Assembly (NCBI GenBank): GCA_964472195.1
Contig: CAYYJH010000044.1
Location: 1-24,184, forward strand
Direction of reading: 5' to 3'
DNA: 24,184 bases
Source: BS750m-G4 sp964472195
GTDB lineage: Bacteria; Bacteroidota; Ignavibacteria; Tepidaquicellales; Tepidaquicellaceae
In this document: in pieces, positions 1 to 7,284 of the stretch
Position numbering within the stretch: position 1 is the stretch's first letter
How the letters are laid out: the number at the start of each line of letters is the position of its first letter
Notes under the pieces: generated by a model
Told to the model about the DNA's origin: nothing
The model's database searches: none
Seen by the model: only the letters and a program-made list of their open reading frames with translations
Made by a program: the position numbers and the translations under genes

Positions 1-694
1 GGAATAAGAACATGTTGATAAAATCGAGATACAGGTTTAAAGCTCCCATTATAGCATACTTCTTTCCTTCCTCGCTTTTACCGTCAATGCTTTGAGCCAT
101 GCGTTTTATCTTTTGCGTGTCCCAGGCAGTCAATCCAACGAATATCAAAACACCCACGTAGCTTATTATCCAGTAGAGCATCTCGTTCCGTAGAAACAGA
201 TTAACAACACTTGCAATGATTATCCCGATCAAACCCATGAATGCAAACGCACCAATCTTCGATAAATCCATTTTAGTTATGTACCCAAAAACGCTTACTG
301 AACCGAACATTGCTGCACATACAAAAAAAGTTGAAGCAATAGAAGCAGAAGTATATACAAGAAACAATACGGAAAAAGTTAAACCGGTCACGGCAGAATA
401 AAAAAAGAACGCACCGATAGCAACAATTGCCGGTATTTTATTTATAGCAAAGCTCAGACCGATTACAATTAACAACTGAAATATTAACAATCCATAGAAC
501 AAGAAAATATTCCTTGCAAGGAACTCTTCTGTTATGACAGTCGATACTGCATAAGAAATCAAACCTGTTATTGCCAGACCCATTGTCATCCAGTTGTATA
601 CATTCAGTAGAAAAGTTTTTGAAACTTCTGCTGCTTCCGTTTTTGGAAGGGTTTGAGTTTGATACTGGTTAAGATTATAATCCTGGTTTTTCAT
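1..694 (-). CDS. Bax inhibitor-1/YccA family integral membrane protein, 3' end cut by window edge
   Basis: The minus strand reads open from an ATG at 694 to the left edge, giving 231 codons with no stop. The protein starts MKNQDYNLNQYQ, has a soluble N-terminus of about 25 residues, then about seven hydrophobic segments. The stretch near residue 27 (FLLNVYNWMTMGLAITGLI) and the end (YLDFINMFLF, following a KYAIMGALNL segment) are the conserved edges of the Bax inhibitor-1 (UPF0005, YbhL/YccA) family. Only about 5-15 residues should be missing, because family members usually end shortly after the LYLDFINLFL motif. Family members sit in the inner membrane; some act as calcium leak channels or modulate membrane proteases, but the role here is not shown by the sequence. 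It is transcribed away from the gene at 1029. Family call is firm; function is not. Confidence 0.9.
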   Translation of the reverse strand, partial: MKNQDYNLNQYQTQTLPKTEAAEVSKTFLLNVYNWMTMGLAITGLISYAVSTVITEEFLARNIFLFYGLLIFQLLIVIGLSFAINKIPAIVAIGAFFFYSAVTGLTFSVLFLVYTSASIASTFFVCAAMFGSVSVFGYITKMDLSKIGAFAFMGLIGIIIASVVNLFLRNEMLYWIISYVGVLIFVGLTAWDTQKIKRMAQSIDGKSEEGKKYAIMGALNLYLDFINMFLF

Positions 695-1028
695 GTTGAT
701 TTTATTTTTTACGTAAATTAAAATTATTTTCTGAATAATAAAATTCCATTAGAGTGGTAAACTCATTAATCAGGATATCATAGTATGTAATTTAACTCCG
801 ACATGAATAGCGGAGCTAATGATATACTAAAAACAATACACGGTAGTTTAATCATTTTCCGGAAGAAAAAATTTTAAGCTTTCTCTCATTAATGAATTTC
901 AATATTTATTGTTTATTATACGTATTATATTGATATTAACAGTAACAATATCTCGAACGTAATAATGAGAAACAAAACAATATAACAAAAAACAATTTTT
1001 AAATTCAGTAAGTAACGCTGAAGAGGAT
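695..1028. other. Divergent intergenic region, very AT-rich, no gene
   Basis: About 330 bp between the start of the Bax inhibitor-like gene (-) and the nucleotidyltransferase remnant (+). I see no ORF worth calling. It holds a perfect 10-bp palindrome TTTACGTAAA (708-717), just upstream of the 694 start codon, and a longer interrupted inverted repeat at 792-819, listed separately. Both flanking genes must be expressed from here, but no candidate promoter stood out clearly enough to report. Confidence 0.5.
792..819. repeat. Inverted repeat, possible operator
   Basis: TTAACTCCG (792-800) and CGGAGCTAA (811-819) are reverse complements except for one position, separated by 10 nt. The stem is much richer in GC than the surrounding DNA. 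No T-run follows on either strand and it is not at the end of a gene, so a dyad operator in the divergent region is more likely than a terminator. Function is inferred only. Confidence 0.4.
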
Positions 1029-1501
1029 GTGCTGCAGCAACTATTGGATTTATTAGAAAACCTTAAAATACAGTATTGCCTAATAGGTGGATTAGGTGTT
1101 AATGCTTACGTAGAACCCGTCATAAGTTTAGATTTGGATATTGTGATTATTGCTGAAGCACTCGATAAATTAATCACACAGGCGAGCAAAGAGTTCAAAG
1201 TCGAAAAATTCGCTCACAGCTATTATCTAAGTAAACCAAAATCTGATTTGCGAATCCAATTACAAACAGATCCGCGATACAAGGATTTTATACCTAACTC
1301 CGAGTACGAGAAGTTATGGGATATAAAATGAAGGCGGCATCTATTGAAGATATCATGAAAGGAAAAATTTGGGCTTATTCCGATGAACAAAGACGCGGTA
1401 GTAAACGTCAGAAAGATTTAGCAGATATACTCCGTATAATCGAATCATATCCCAATCTTAAAAATGAATTACCAGAGACTATAAAAAGTAAATTAGAATA
1501 A
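1029..1501 (+). pseudogene. Small nucleotidyltransferase (AbiEii/MNT-like), split by a frameshift
   Basis: Two overlapping frames together make one protein of about 157 residues. The first (GTG start at 1029 to TGA at 1329-1331, 100 aa) carries the DNA polymerase-beta-superfamily nucleotidyltransferase signature: G20-G21, then D35-L-D37, with D73 a likely third acidic residue. The second (from about 1316 to 1501, shifted by one base) carries the conserved tail, with SIEDIMKGKIWAYSD followed by SKRQKDLADILRIIESYP, which belongs to the same family and is normally continuous with the first part. A one-base loss near 1313-1328 explains the layout. The start is GTG with GAAGAGG only a few bases upstream; no other in-frame start lies between it and upstream stops at 960-968. 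Relatives include toxin-like or antibiotic-type nucleotidyltransferases, and no partner antitoxin is visible. It could be a decayed gene, an assembly error, or a rarer programmed -1 frameshift (see findings). Confidence 0.75.
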
Positions 1502-1540
1502 GAACTGCCATATATAAAAACCAGAGTCTGCTACTGCCTG

Positions 1541-3865
1541 CTATCGCTTTTTAATCCTTACATAATCTATTACTCCATAACAGCAGACAACTATCAAAGT
1601 CAACATACTGAATAATAAAAACAAATTTAAATTCCCTTCGTCATAATAAAGTTCGATTTCTGCTCCAGCAGACGGTGATACAACACCTCTCATAGAATTA
1701 TTCACGCGGTAAACTTCACTTTCCTGACCGTTGACTCTCGCTTTCCATTTCGGATACCATGAGTCGCTTACAACAACCAAACCGGGAGCAGATGCTTTTA
1801 TTTTTAACAGATGATTTTTCTGCTCAATTATTTCAGCACTTGAATTTTCAGAGTTGGATGGCAGCTGAGGAGTGTTTCCATTAACAATCGCCATTTCACG
1901 AGGATTGAAATTATCATCGAGTAATAATTCTGCACTTTTTTTATTATCAGCAGGTGTGCTTACAACATCTTTCACGATCCAGGCTCTCGGGAAAACTTCC
2001 GGCAATTCATAACGCTTAACTCCGAGCGTATCAGATTTCAAGACAAAAGGTTGCGGAAGTTCAAAACTGCTCAGGAAGTCTTTTACACCCCACATCTGTG
2101 AAAGTTTAATGAATTGCGGTTTGACTTCCAGAATCTTCCTGTCTTTTAGAGCAGCCGTCCTTCTGATAATCCCGGGATGATCCTGATCGCCCCACACTCC
2201 GTATATATAATAAGGACACAGGTTAATATATCCCCCTACTGCGTTAATATGATATAATGCTCCAAGATTCGGGGGAATAATGTTCGCTGCAAGTCGATAA
2301 AGTGATTTGTCCCCTTCCCATCCTTTACTTACATTATATAATTTAGTATTATATTCAACATCACCCAGAGTAAACACTCTCTTAAAATCTTCAGTTTTTA
2401 ATGCGTTAATATTTTTGTTATCTTTTGGAAAAAATATTTCCGTGTCTGCAGTTGCTACACCTCTACCCGTAATTGAATATATATCAATTATGACAACTAT
2501 CGATATAACCACCCCGGGAAGGTAAGGTTTGCTTTTAATAAGTGTCGATAAACCACCTGACCGCTCTGATGGTAAGGTTTTAGATTTCCCTTTAAATTTC
2601 TTCTTACCCTTTGACGTTATGGATGCTTTCCGCTTTAACGTTAGTTTTTCTACAATAAATTTTAATCCGAAAACACTCAAAAATATCAACGACAGTTCAG
2701 TTCCGATAAACCACCTGGCAGGAAAACGAAACGAACTTACAAATGGAAGTACTGAGAATATTTTATACAGTTTAAGGTTTTCACCAAGAGCAAGCAGATA
2801 AGCAAGTACAGCGATTATAACAAAAATTTTTACATAATTATTTTTTTTAATTCCCTTAACGACTGCTATCAAAGCTAAAACAAAAACAACGATGCTGACA
2901 TAATGAAAATATTCCCAGAAGAGAAAAATTTCTTTACTATCATAAGTTCCATTACCCGCATTACCAGAGTAGTATGGATGTATGAATGTTAAAAAACCTT
3001 TCCAGGGTAAGCTTCCCATTCCAGTATATTCGGATGTTAGTTGCTCCGCACTCCGAATCGAATAAGAAGCAAGCTGCATTGTGTTACTTAATTGTGCATA
3101 ACCTATTGCAATGCTTATCACAATAGCTAAAAATATAAATATGATGAATTTTTTTGTGTATGCAGTCGGATTTTGTTTATTTATATTCTCTACCTTATCT
3201 TTTGATGAAAAATAAAATCTTAAAACTAAATATAAAACAGCGATGAATCCGCAAATAAAAGAAAACTGAGGATGGTTCGTTAACAGCATAAGTCCAAGCG
3301 CCGAACCAAAGAGCATTGCTGAAGATATCCTAAACTTTCTAGCATACTTTTCAGCAAAAAGGAAAAGCCACGGTGTAAGAGCAATCACAGCAAAAATATT
3401 TAGATGCCGTGTATGACCGGTTGTTAGAGAGCCGCATACTGAAGCAGCTACTGCCGCTGGAATTGAATTCCACCCCGAACCAGAAATTAATTTAACAAAA
3501 AAATAAACTCCCATCCCGGCAAGCATTGCGTGGAATATTATAAACCAGTTCATTGCTTGAATAGGATTCAAAAGGTAACACATTACCAGGTTAAAAGGAT
3601 ATAAAAAGCCACTTTGACCTTCTGCAAAAACCGGGTAACCCGAAAAGATATAGGGCGTCCATTGTAATAGTTCGCCTGCCTTGAGCGCCTCGCTGTAAAG
3701 AAACCTTACCGGAAAATATAAATAAAGCAGGTCGTTAGTTGCAACATCGTTAGTTGCAATAACCTGTCCTTTTATCAAATCAAAGAAAAGTATAAAGACT
3801 GCTGCGGTTACAAATACAAATGCTGTTATGTCAGGAGCTCTTTCTTTAATGAATTTGTTTTGCAT
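1541..3865 (-). CDS. YfhO-family polytopic membrane protein (GT-C-like)
   Basis: The product is about 774 aa from the ATG at 3865; an in-frame TTG at 3955 would add 30 residues, but these look like untranslated leader. After a first hydrophobic segment comes the family hallmark: an acidic loop (ATNDVATNDLLYLYFP), then GELLQWTPYIFSGYP and GQSGFLYPFNL. About a dozen membrane segments follow, with a short lysine-rich linker around residues 415-435, then a large exterior C-terminal domain containing a family-typical stretch (VVVSDSWYPKWKARVNG) and a final membrane helix. The family (PF09586) resembles GT-C glycosyltransferases, which move sugars from lipid-linked donors. B. subtilis YfhO is linked to glycosylation of lipoteichoic acid; the substrate here is unknown. 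It follows the DUF4136 lipoprotein gene on the same strand after about 200 bp, so it may have its own promoter. Confidence 0.85.
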   Translation of the reverse strand: MQNKFIKERAPDITAFVFVTAAVFILFFDLIKGQVIATNDVATNDLLYLYFPVRFLYSEALKAGELLQWTPYIFSGYPVFAEGQSGFLYPFNLVMCYLLNPIQAMNWFIIFHAMLAGMGVYFFVKLISGSGWNSIPAAVAASVCGSLTTGHTRHLNIFAVIALTPWLFLFAEKYARKFRISSAMLFGSALGLMLLTNHPQFSFICGFIAVLYLVLRFYFSSKDKVENINKQNPTAYTKKFIIFIFLAIVISIAIGYAQLSNTMQLASYSIRSAEQLTSEYTGMGSLPWKGFLTFIHPYYSGNAGNGTYDSKEIFLFWEYFHYVSIVVFVLALIAVVKGIKKNNYVKIFVIIAVLAYLLALGENLKLYKIFSVLPFVSSFRFPARWFIGTELSLIFLSVFGLKFIVEKLTLKRKASITSKGKKKFKGKSKTLPSERSGGLSTLIKSKPYLPGVVISIVVIIDIYSITGRGVATADTEIFFPKDNKNINALKTEDFKRVFTLGDVEYNTKLYNVSKGWEGDKSLYRLAANIIPPNLGALYHINAVGGYINLCPYYIYGVWGDQDHPGIIRRTAALKDRKILEVKPQFIKLSQMWGVKDFLSSFELPQPFVLKSDTLGVKRYELPEVFPRAWIVKDVVSTPADNKKSAELLLDDNFNPREMAIVNGNTPQLPSNSENSSAEIIEQKNHLLKIKASAPGLVVVSDSWYPKWKARVNGQESEVYRVNNSMRGVVSPSAGAEIELYYDEGNLNLFLLFSMLTLIVVCCYGVIDYVRIKKR

Positions 3866-4069
3866 AAGGTGATAAATAATGTTAATAGCATTAACTCGTT
3901 TCTCTCGTAACCAAATTATAATTGTAATACGGACAATCCTAAGAAAAAAACACAAATAGTATAGTTGTTAAATCCCTTATGGGAATGGGAATTGTCATTA
4001 TTAATAGATATATTTACTATAAATATTTTTCCCTTAGCAGAACAACAATAAGTAGTAAATAAATAAACT

Positions 4070-4582
4070 CTATCCCTTCGGGGGAAAATCCTCAAGAATC
4101 TCGATAACAGCTTCTTTTATAATTGTATTAATATCGTCACGGTCTCCCCTGATACCTGTCCCCCAGCCTCTCCAGACGAGTTCATCGTTTTTTGTATCGA
4201 TTATGTCTATTACTATCATACCTTCTTTATATTTATTCACATAAAAATCCTCCCGCCAGAATCCTCTCCATCTTCCTACCCTGTGAACTCTTCTTGTTAT
4301 GTCAACCTTATCCTTCGCTTCTGTATAATAGGCAACCTTAAAATCTGGAGCAATATCATTTAAAGAATACCCTTTACCTACCAGGTCCAAGCTTATATAC
4401 TTCTCTACTTTTTTGTTGATTAATACAAACTTTTGATCTTTCGGTTTATCCTTCTTTTCAAAGCTATAAGTTTTTAGATTATTGAAATTAAAATCCATAT
4501 CATAATCAGTTGTAACCGAGACTGATGAACAAGAATAAATTAAAAACAATAAAACCGGTAGAAATATTTTAATTACTTTCAT
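4070..4582 (-). CDS. DUF4136-type lipoprotein
   Basis: The product is 170 aa with a lipoprotein signal peptide: a short basic start (MKVIK), a hydrophobic core, and a lipobox ending at about Cys18 (LIYSCSS). The mature part begins with VSVTTDYDMDFNFNNLKTYSF, the beginning typical of DUF4136, and later has the family-like GMIVIDIIDTKNDELVWRGWG, followed by an alpha-helical end (INTIIKEAVIEILEDFPPKG). Members are outer-membrane or periplasmic lipoproteins of unknown function in Bacteroidota and Proteobacteria. The gene lies 42 nt after guaB on the same strand with no terminator between them, so it is probably co-transcribed with guaB. Confidence is high for the lipoprotein class, fair for the DUF4136 name. 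Confidence 0.85.
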   Translation of the reverse strand: MKVIKIFLPVLLFLIYSCSSVSVTTDYDMDFNFNNLKTYSFEKKDKPKDQKFVLINKKVEKYISLDLVGKGYSLNDIAPDFKVAYYTEAKDKVDITRRVHRVGRWRGFWREDFYVNKYKEGMIVIDIIDTKNDELVWRGWGTGIRGDRDDINTIIKEAVIEILEDFPPKG

Positions 4583-4624
4583 TGTATTGTATTAATTTAT
4601 AAAAGAAATTATTCAGAAATTTTA

Positions 4625-6097
4625 TTACCTGTTTTTTAAACTATAGTTTGGAGCTTCTTTTGTAATTTTAACATCATGTGGATGAGACTCTCGCAAGCCA
4701 GAATTTGTGACTTTTACAAATTTAGTTTTCTTTTTCATTTCCTGTATATCCTTCGCACCGCAATAACCCATAGACGCTCTTAATCCGCCGATTATTTGGT
4801 ACACAGTATCACTCATAGGACCCTTATACGGAACAATTCCTTCGATTCCTTCGGGAACGAGTTTCGTAATGTCATCTTCGACATCCTGAAAATACCTGTC
4901 TTTACTTCCTTCCTTCATCGCTTCTATCGAACCCATACCTCGATACACTTTATAACTCCGTCCTTCGAACAGAACTTTCTCGCCGGGTGACTCATCTGTA
5001 CCGGCAAATATTCCGCCAATCATAACAGAATCAGCCCCCGCAGCAATTGCCTTTGGGATATCACCAGTATGTTTAACACCACCATCTGCTATCAAAGGAA
5101 TTTTATAATTCGCCGCAACTTTTGCACAATTAATAATCGCTGTCATCTGTGGAACACCAACACCAGCAATAACCCTCGTAGTACAAATAGATCCTGCACC
5201 AATTCCAACTTTTAAACCATCAACGCCAGCATCTATAAGATCGTAAGCGGCTTCAGCAGTTGCGATATTTCCTGCAATTACCTGAACATTCGTTTTTGAT
5301 TTTATTTTTTTCACAATGTTTAATACGCCCTTTGAATGCCCATGAGCTGTATCAACTACCACGACGTCTACAAGAGCTTTTACCAGTTCTTTCACTCTAT
5401 CAAGTACATCGGGTGTTATCCCGACAGCAGCACCAACACGAAGCCTTCCAAACTTGTCTTTACAAGCATTCGGGAAGCTTTTCCTTTTTTGGATATCTTT
5501 AAAAGTAATAAGTCCTTTGAGCTTCCCTTTCTTATCAATAACAGGAAGTTTTTCTATCTTATGTTTTTGTAATATCACTTCTGCTTTATTAAGATCCGTT
5601 CCGACCGGAGCAGTGACGAGATTGTCCTTAGTCATAATCTCTTTTATCTTAATCTCACCATTTGTTTCAAACCTGAGATCACGGTTTGTTAAAATGCCAA
5701 TCAGCTTACCATTATCGTCCACTATAGGGAATCCGGAGACCTTGAACTTCTCCATAAGTGAGAGTGCATCTTTTATTTTTCTGTCGGGAGTTAATGTAAT
5801 CGGTTTAAGTATCATACCGCTTTCACTTCTTTTAACCTTATCTACTTCACCCGCTTGCTTTTCAATTGACATATTCTTATGTATTATTCCTATACCACCT
5901 TCTCTTGCTATAGCTATTGCCATACTATCTTCGGTAACTGTATCCATTGCAGAGGATAGCAAAGGAATGTTCAAATCTATATTCTTTGTAAGTTTTGTTT
6001 TAAGAGTTACATCACGCGGTAGAACTCTCGACTTACCGGGAATAAGTAATACATCATCAAATGTAATTGCCTCATACAAAATCTTTTGTGTTTTCAT
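4625..6097 (-). CDS. guaB: IMP dehydrogenase
   Basis: Inosine-5'-monophosphate dehydrogenase (490 aa, the usual length) oxidises IMP to XMP with NAD+, the committed step of guanine nucleotide synthesis in the cytoplasm. The TIM-barrel start (YEAITFDDVLLIPGKS) is followed by two CBS domains at about residues 95-205, which in this family bind adenine or guanine nucleotides and regulate activity. The catalytic loop GIGAGSICTTRVIAGVGVPQ places the nucleophile at Cys305. The mobile flap carries the Arg401-Tyr402 pair (DRYFQ) that activates water. The phosphate-binding ADGG (338-341) and the SMGYCGA region are intact. It is first in a probable guaB-DUF4136 unit, with a TATAAT box about 50 bp upstream. 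Confidence 0.98.
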   Translation of the reverse strand: MKTQKILYEAITFDDVLLIPGKSRVLPRDVTLKTKLTKNIDLNIPLLSSAMDTVTEDSMAIAIAREGGIGIIHKNMSIEKQAGEVDKVKRSESGMILKPITLTPDRKIKDALSLMEKFKVSGFPIVDDNGKLIGILTNRDLRFETNGEIKIKEIMTKDNLVTAPVGTDLNKAEVILQKHKIEKLPVIDKKGKLKGLITFKDIQKRKSFPNACKDKFGRLRVGAAVGITPDVLDRVKELVKALVDVVVVDTAHGHSKGVLNIVKKIKSKTNVQVIAGNIATAEAAYDLIDAGVDGLKVGIGAGSICTTRVIAGVGVPQMTAIINCAKVAANYKIPLIADGGVKHTGDIPKAIAAGADSVMIGGIFAGTDESPGEKVLFEGRSYKVYRGMGSIEAMKEGSKDRYFQDVEDDITKLVPEGIEGIVPYKGPMSDTVYQIIGGLRASMGYCGAKDIQEMKKKTKFVKVTNSGLRESHPHDVKITKEAPNYSLKNR

Positions 6098-6144
6098 GAT
6101 AAAAATTAAGAAATTTACTGAACCTTTATTTCAATTTAATGCAG

Positions 6145-6150
6145 ATTATA
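6145..6150 (-). promoter_or_regulatory. Candidate -10 box for guaB
   Basis: On the minus strand the sequence reads TATAAT exactly, about 48 bp upstream of the guaB ATG. The hexamer 17 nt further upstream (TTTTAT) is a poor -35 match. Transcription would start near 6138 and leave a leader of about 40 nt. A terminator for the preceding gene lies just upstream, so guaB needs a promoter here. Confidence 0.35.
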
Positions 6151-6162
6151 CTAAAACTAAGT

Positions 6163-6204
6163 TTAAAATAAAATAATAGCTGTATTCTATAATGAACACA
6201 GCTA
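6163..6204 (-). terminator. Rho-independent terminator after the 6232-6648 lipoprotein gene
   Basis: TAGCTGT (6177-6183) and ACAGCTA (6198-6204) form a 7-bp stem that extends, after one mismatch, by TTC/GAA to a 6-nt loop. Read on the minus strand the hairpin is followed by TTATTTTATTTT, a U-rich tail. It lies about 28 nt past the stop codon of the lipoprotein gene and before guaB. Confidence 0.6.
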
Positions 6205-6231
6205 ATGAAAAAATGTAATAAAATAATATCT

Positions 6232-6648
6232 TTAATCTACTATCTCTACTTCACCGCTCACAATTACCGTACCGTCTTTATCGAGACAGCTTACTTTATA
6301 CTCTCCGGGTTCCTCGAATTCAACGCCATCAAAATATATATAATCCATATCAGTTGTAACTGTAAACGGGAATGTATTAACAACTTTTCCTGTTTTTTTA
6401 TCCGTAACGTTAATATCAACATCTGTTACACCGATTGGTTTGGATAGTTTAACCATAACAGTAAGGGTACCTGTAGTAAATTTTTCTGCTTCGTTTATTT
6501 CTCCATCAACAGGATCATATCTTTCACAGAAATAAAGTCTGTCACTATCTCCCGTTAATTCTTTTAATTTACTGCAGCCAAAAGTTACTGCAACTAAAAG
6601 TAAAAACGCAGCGAAAAATTTGAATTCTCTGGTAAATAATTTTTTCAT
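6232..6648 (-). CDS. Small lipoprotein with an Ig-like/beta-sandwich domain, function unknown
   Basis: The product is 138 aa. The N-terminus has a basic stretch (MKKLFTREFKFF), a hydrophobic core and a lipobox (VTFGC) with Cys25 as the predicted lipidated residue. The mature part of about 113 residues is rich in short beta-like segments, for example TGTLTVMVKLSKPIGVTDV, then KTGKVVNTFPFTVTTDMDYI, and GEYKVSCLDKDGTVIVSGEV. The order, a strand pair, a conserved-looking YFDGVEF and a GEYKV closing strand, resembles a single Ig-like sandwich. I do not recognise a named family. It follows the thermonuclease gene by 59 nt on the same strand and ends in its own terminator, so it could be the last gene of a deoA-nuclease-lipoprotein unit. 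Confidence 0.8.
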   Translation of the reverse strand: MKKLFTREFKFFAAFLLLVAVTFGCSKLKELTGDSDRLYFCERYDPVDGEINEAEKFTTGTLTVMVKLSKPIGVTDVDINVTDKKTGKVVNTFPFTVTTDMDYIYFDGVEFEEPGEYKVSCLDKDGTVIVSGEVEIVD

Positions 6649-6707
6649 AGTCTTATATTTAAATTTGAGAAAAAGTTAGTATTATATAATTTTGTTTCCC
6701 TTAGGGA

Positions 6708-7277
6708 CTAATTTCCGAAACCTTCAATATCTCCCCAAAGACCTCTCTTATTTTCCCTCGCTTCCTTTTGATATCTTCTGAATTCCTTAGTTTTGGATAT
6801 CGGGTATTTTTCATAAACCTGACCATAACCATCCTGTATTATTTTCGCATTTACAAAAGTACCATCCTCGAGATATACATACCGCAATAACCTGCCGTAT
6901 TTATCTCTGTTCTCATAATTTGGCTCTTTTTTCAGAATTACTTTTTTACTTTCAACAAGTTTTTTAACATAATTACTCGCAAGTTTACCAAGTCTCCTGA
7001 TAGTTTTTTTATCCTTACCTGAACTTAAAGCATCTTCTTCGAGTTTATCAGAATCATATTGTTCAGGTGTATCTATTCCAAGCAATCTGACTTTTTCACC
7101 ATTATGTAAAAGATAAGTGTCACCGTCAATTACTTTCTTAACTAAATAAGTCTCCTTTCCGGAGTTCTTATCTAAAAAGCCAAAATCAGGATTTGTGTAG
7201 ATAAAATAATAAAAAATAATCCCAACAACAATAAAAGAAAAAAGAAATGAAAGAGATTTGGAAGCAGTTTTTATCAT
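6708..7277 (-). CDS. Membrane-anchored staphylococcal nuclease (thermonuclease) homologue
   Basis: The product is 189 aa: a single N-terminal membrane segment (about residues 8-28) followed by an SNase domain. It keeps the calcium-binding and catalytic residues of the family: VIDGDT (D51 and D53, like SNase D19 and D21), VRLLGIDTPE (R64, D69 and E72, like R35, D40 and E43) and DKYGRLLRYVY (R129, like R87). Enzymes of this type cut DNA and RNA using Ca2+. The anchor places the domain outside the inner membrane, so extracellular or periplasmic nucleic acid is the likely substrate. The start codon lies only 7 nt after the stop of the pyrimidine-nucleoside phosphorylase gene, so the two are almost certainly co-transcribed. 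Fold and active site are clear; the biological substrate is inferred. Confidence 0.93.
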   Translation of the reverse strand: MIKTASKSLSFLFSFIVVGIIFYYFIYTNPDFGFLDKNSGKETYLVKKVIDGDTYLLHNGEKVRLLGIDTPEQYDSDKLEEDALSSGKDKKTIRRLGKLASNYVKKLVESKKVILKKEPNYENRDKYGRLLRYVYLEDGTFVNAKIIQDGYGQVYEKYPISKTKEFRRYQKEARENKRGLWGDIEGFGN

Positions 7278-7284
7278 TACGAGT

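Noticed and set aside
2307..2801. Two plus-strand open frames opposite the YfhO gene
   Set aside because: Antisense to a well-supported membrane protein; no signal peptide, motif or ribosome binding site.
3866..3955. TTG start extending the YfhO protein by 30 residues
   Set aside because: The added residues are unlike the family N-terminus and lack a ribosome binding site; the ATG at 3865 starts just before the first membrane segment.
5454..6176. A 240-codon plus-strand open frame opposite guaB
   Set aside because: It lies fully antisense to guaB, which is unmistakable on the minus strand; its translation is a run of low-complexity Ser/Leu/Ile typical of shadow frames.
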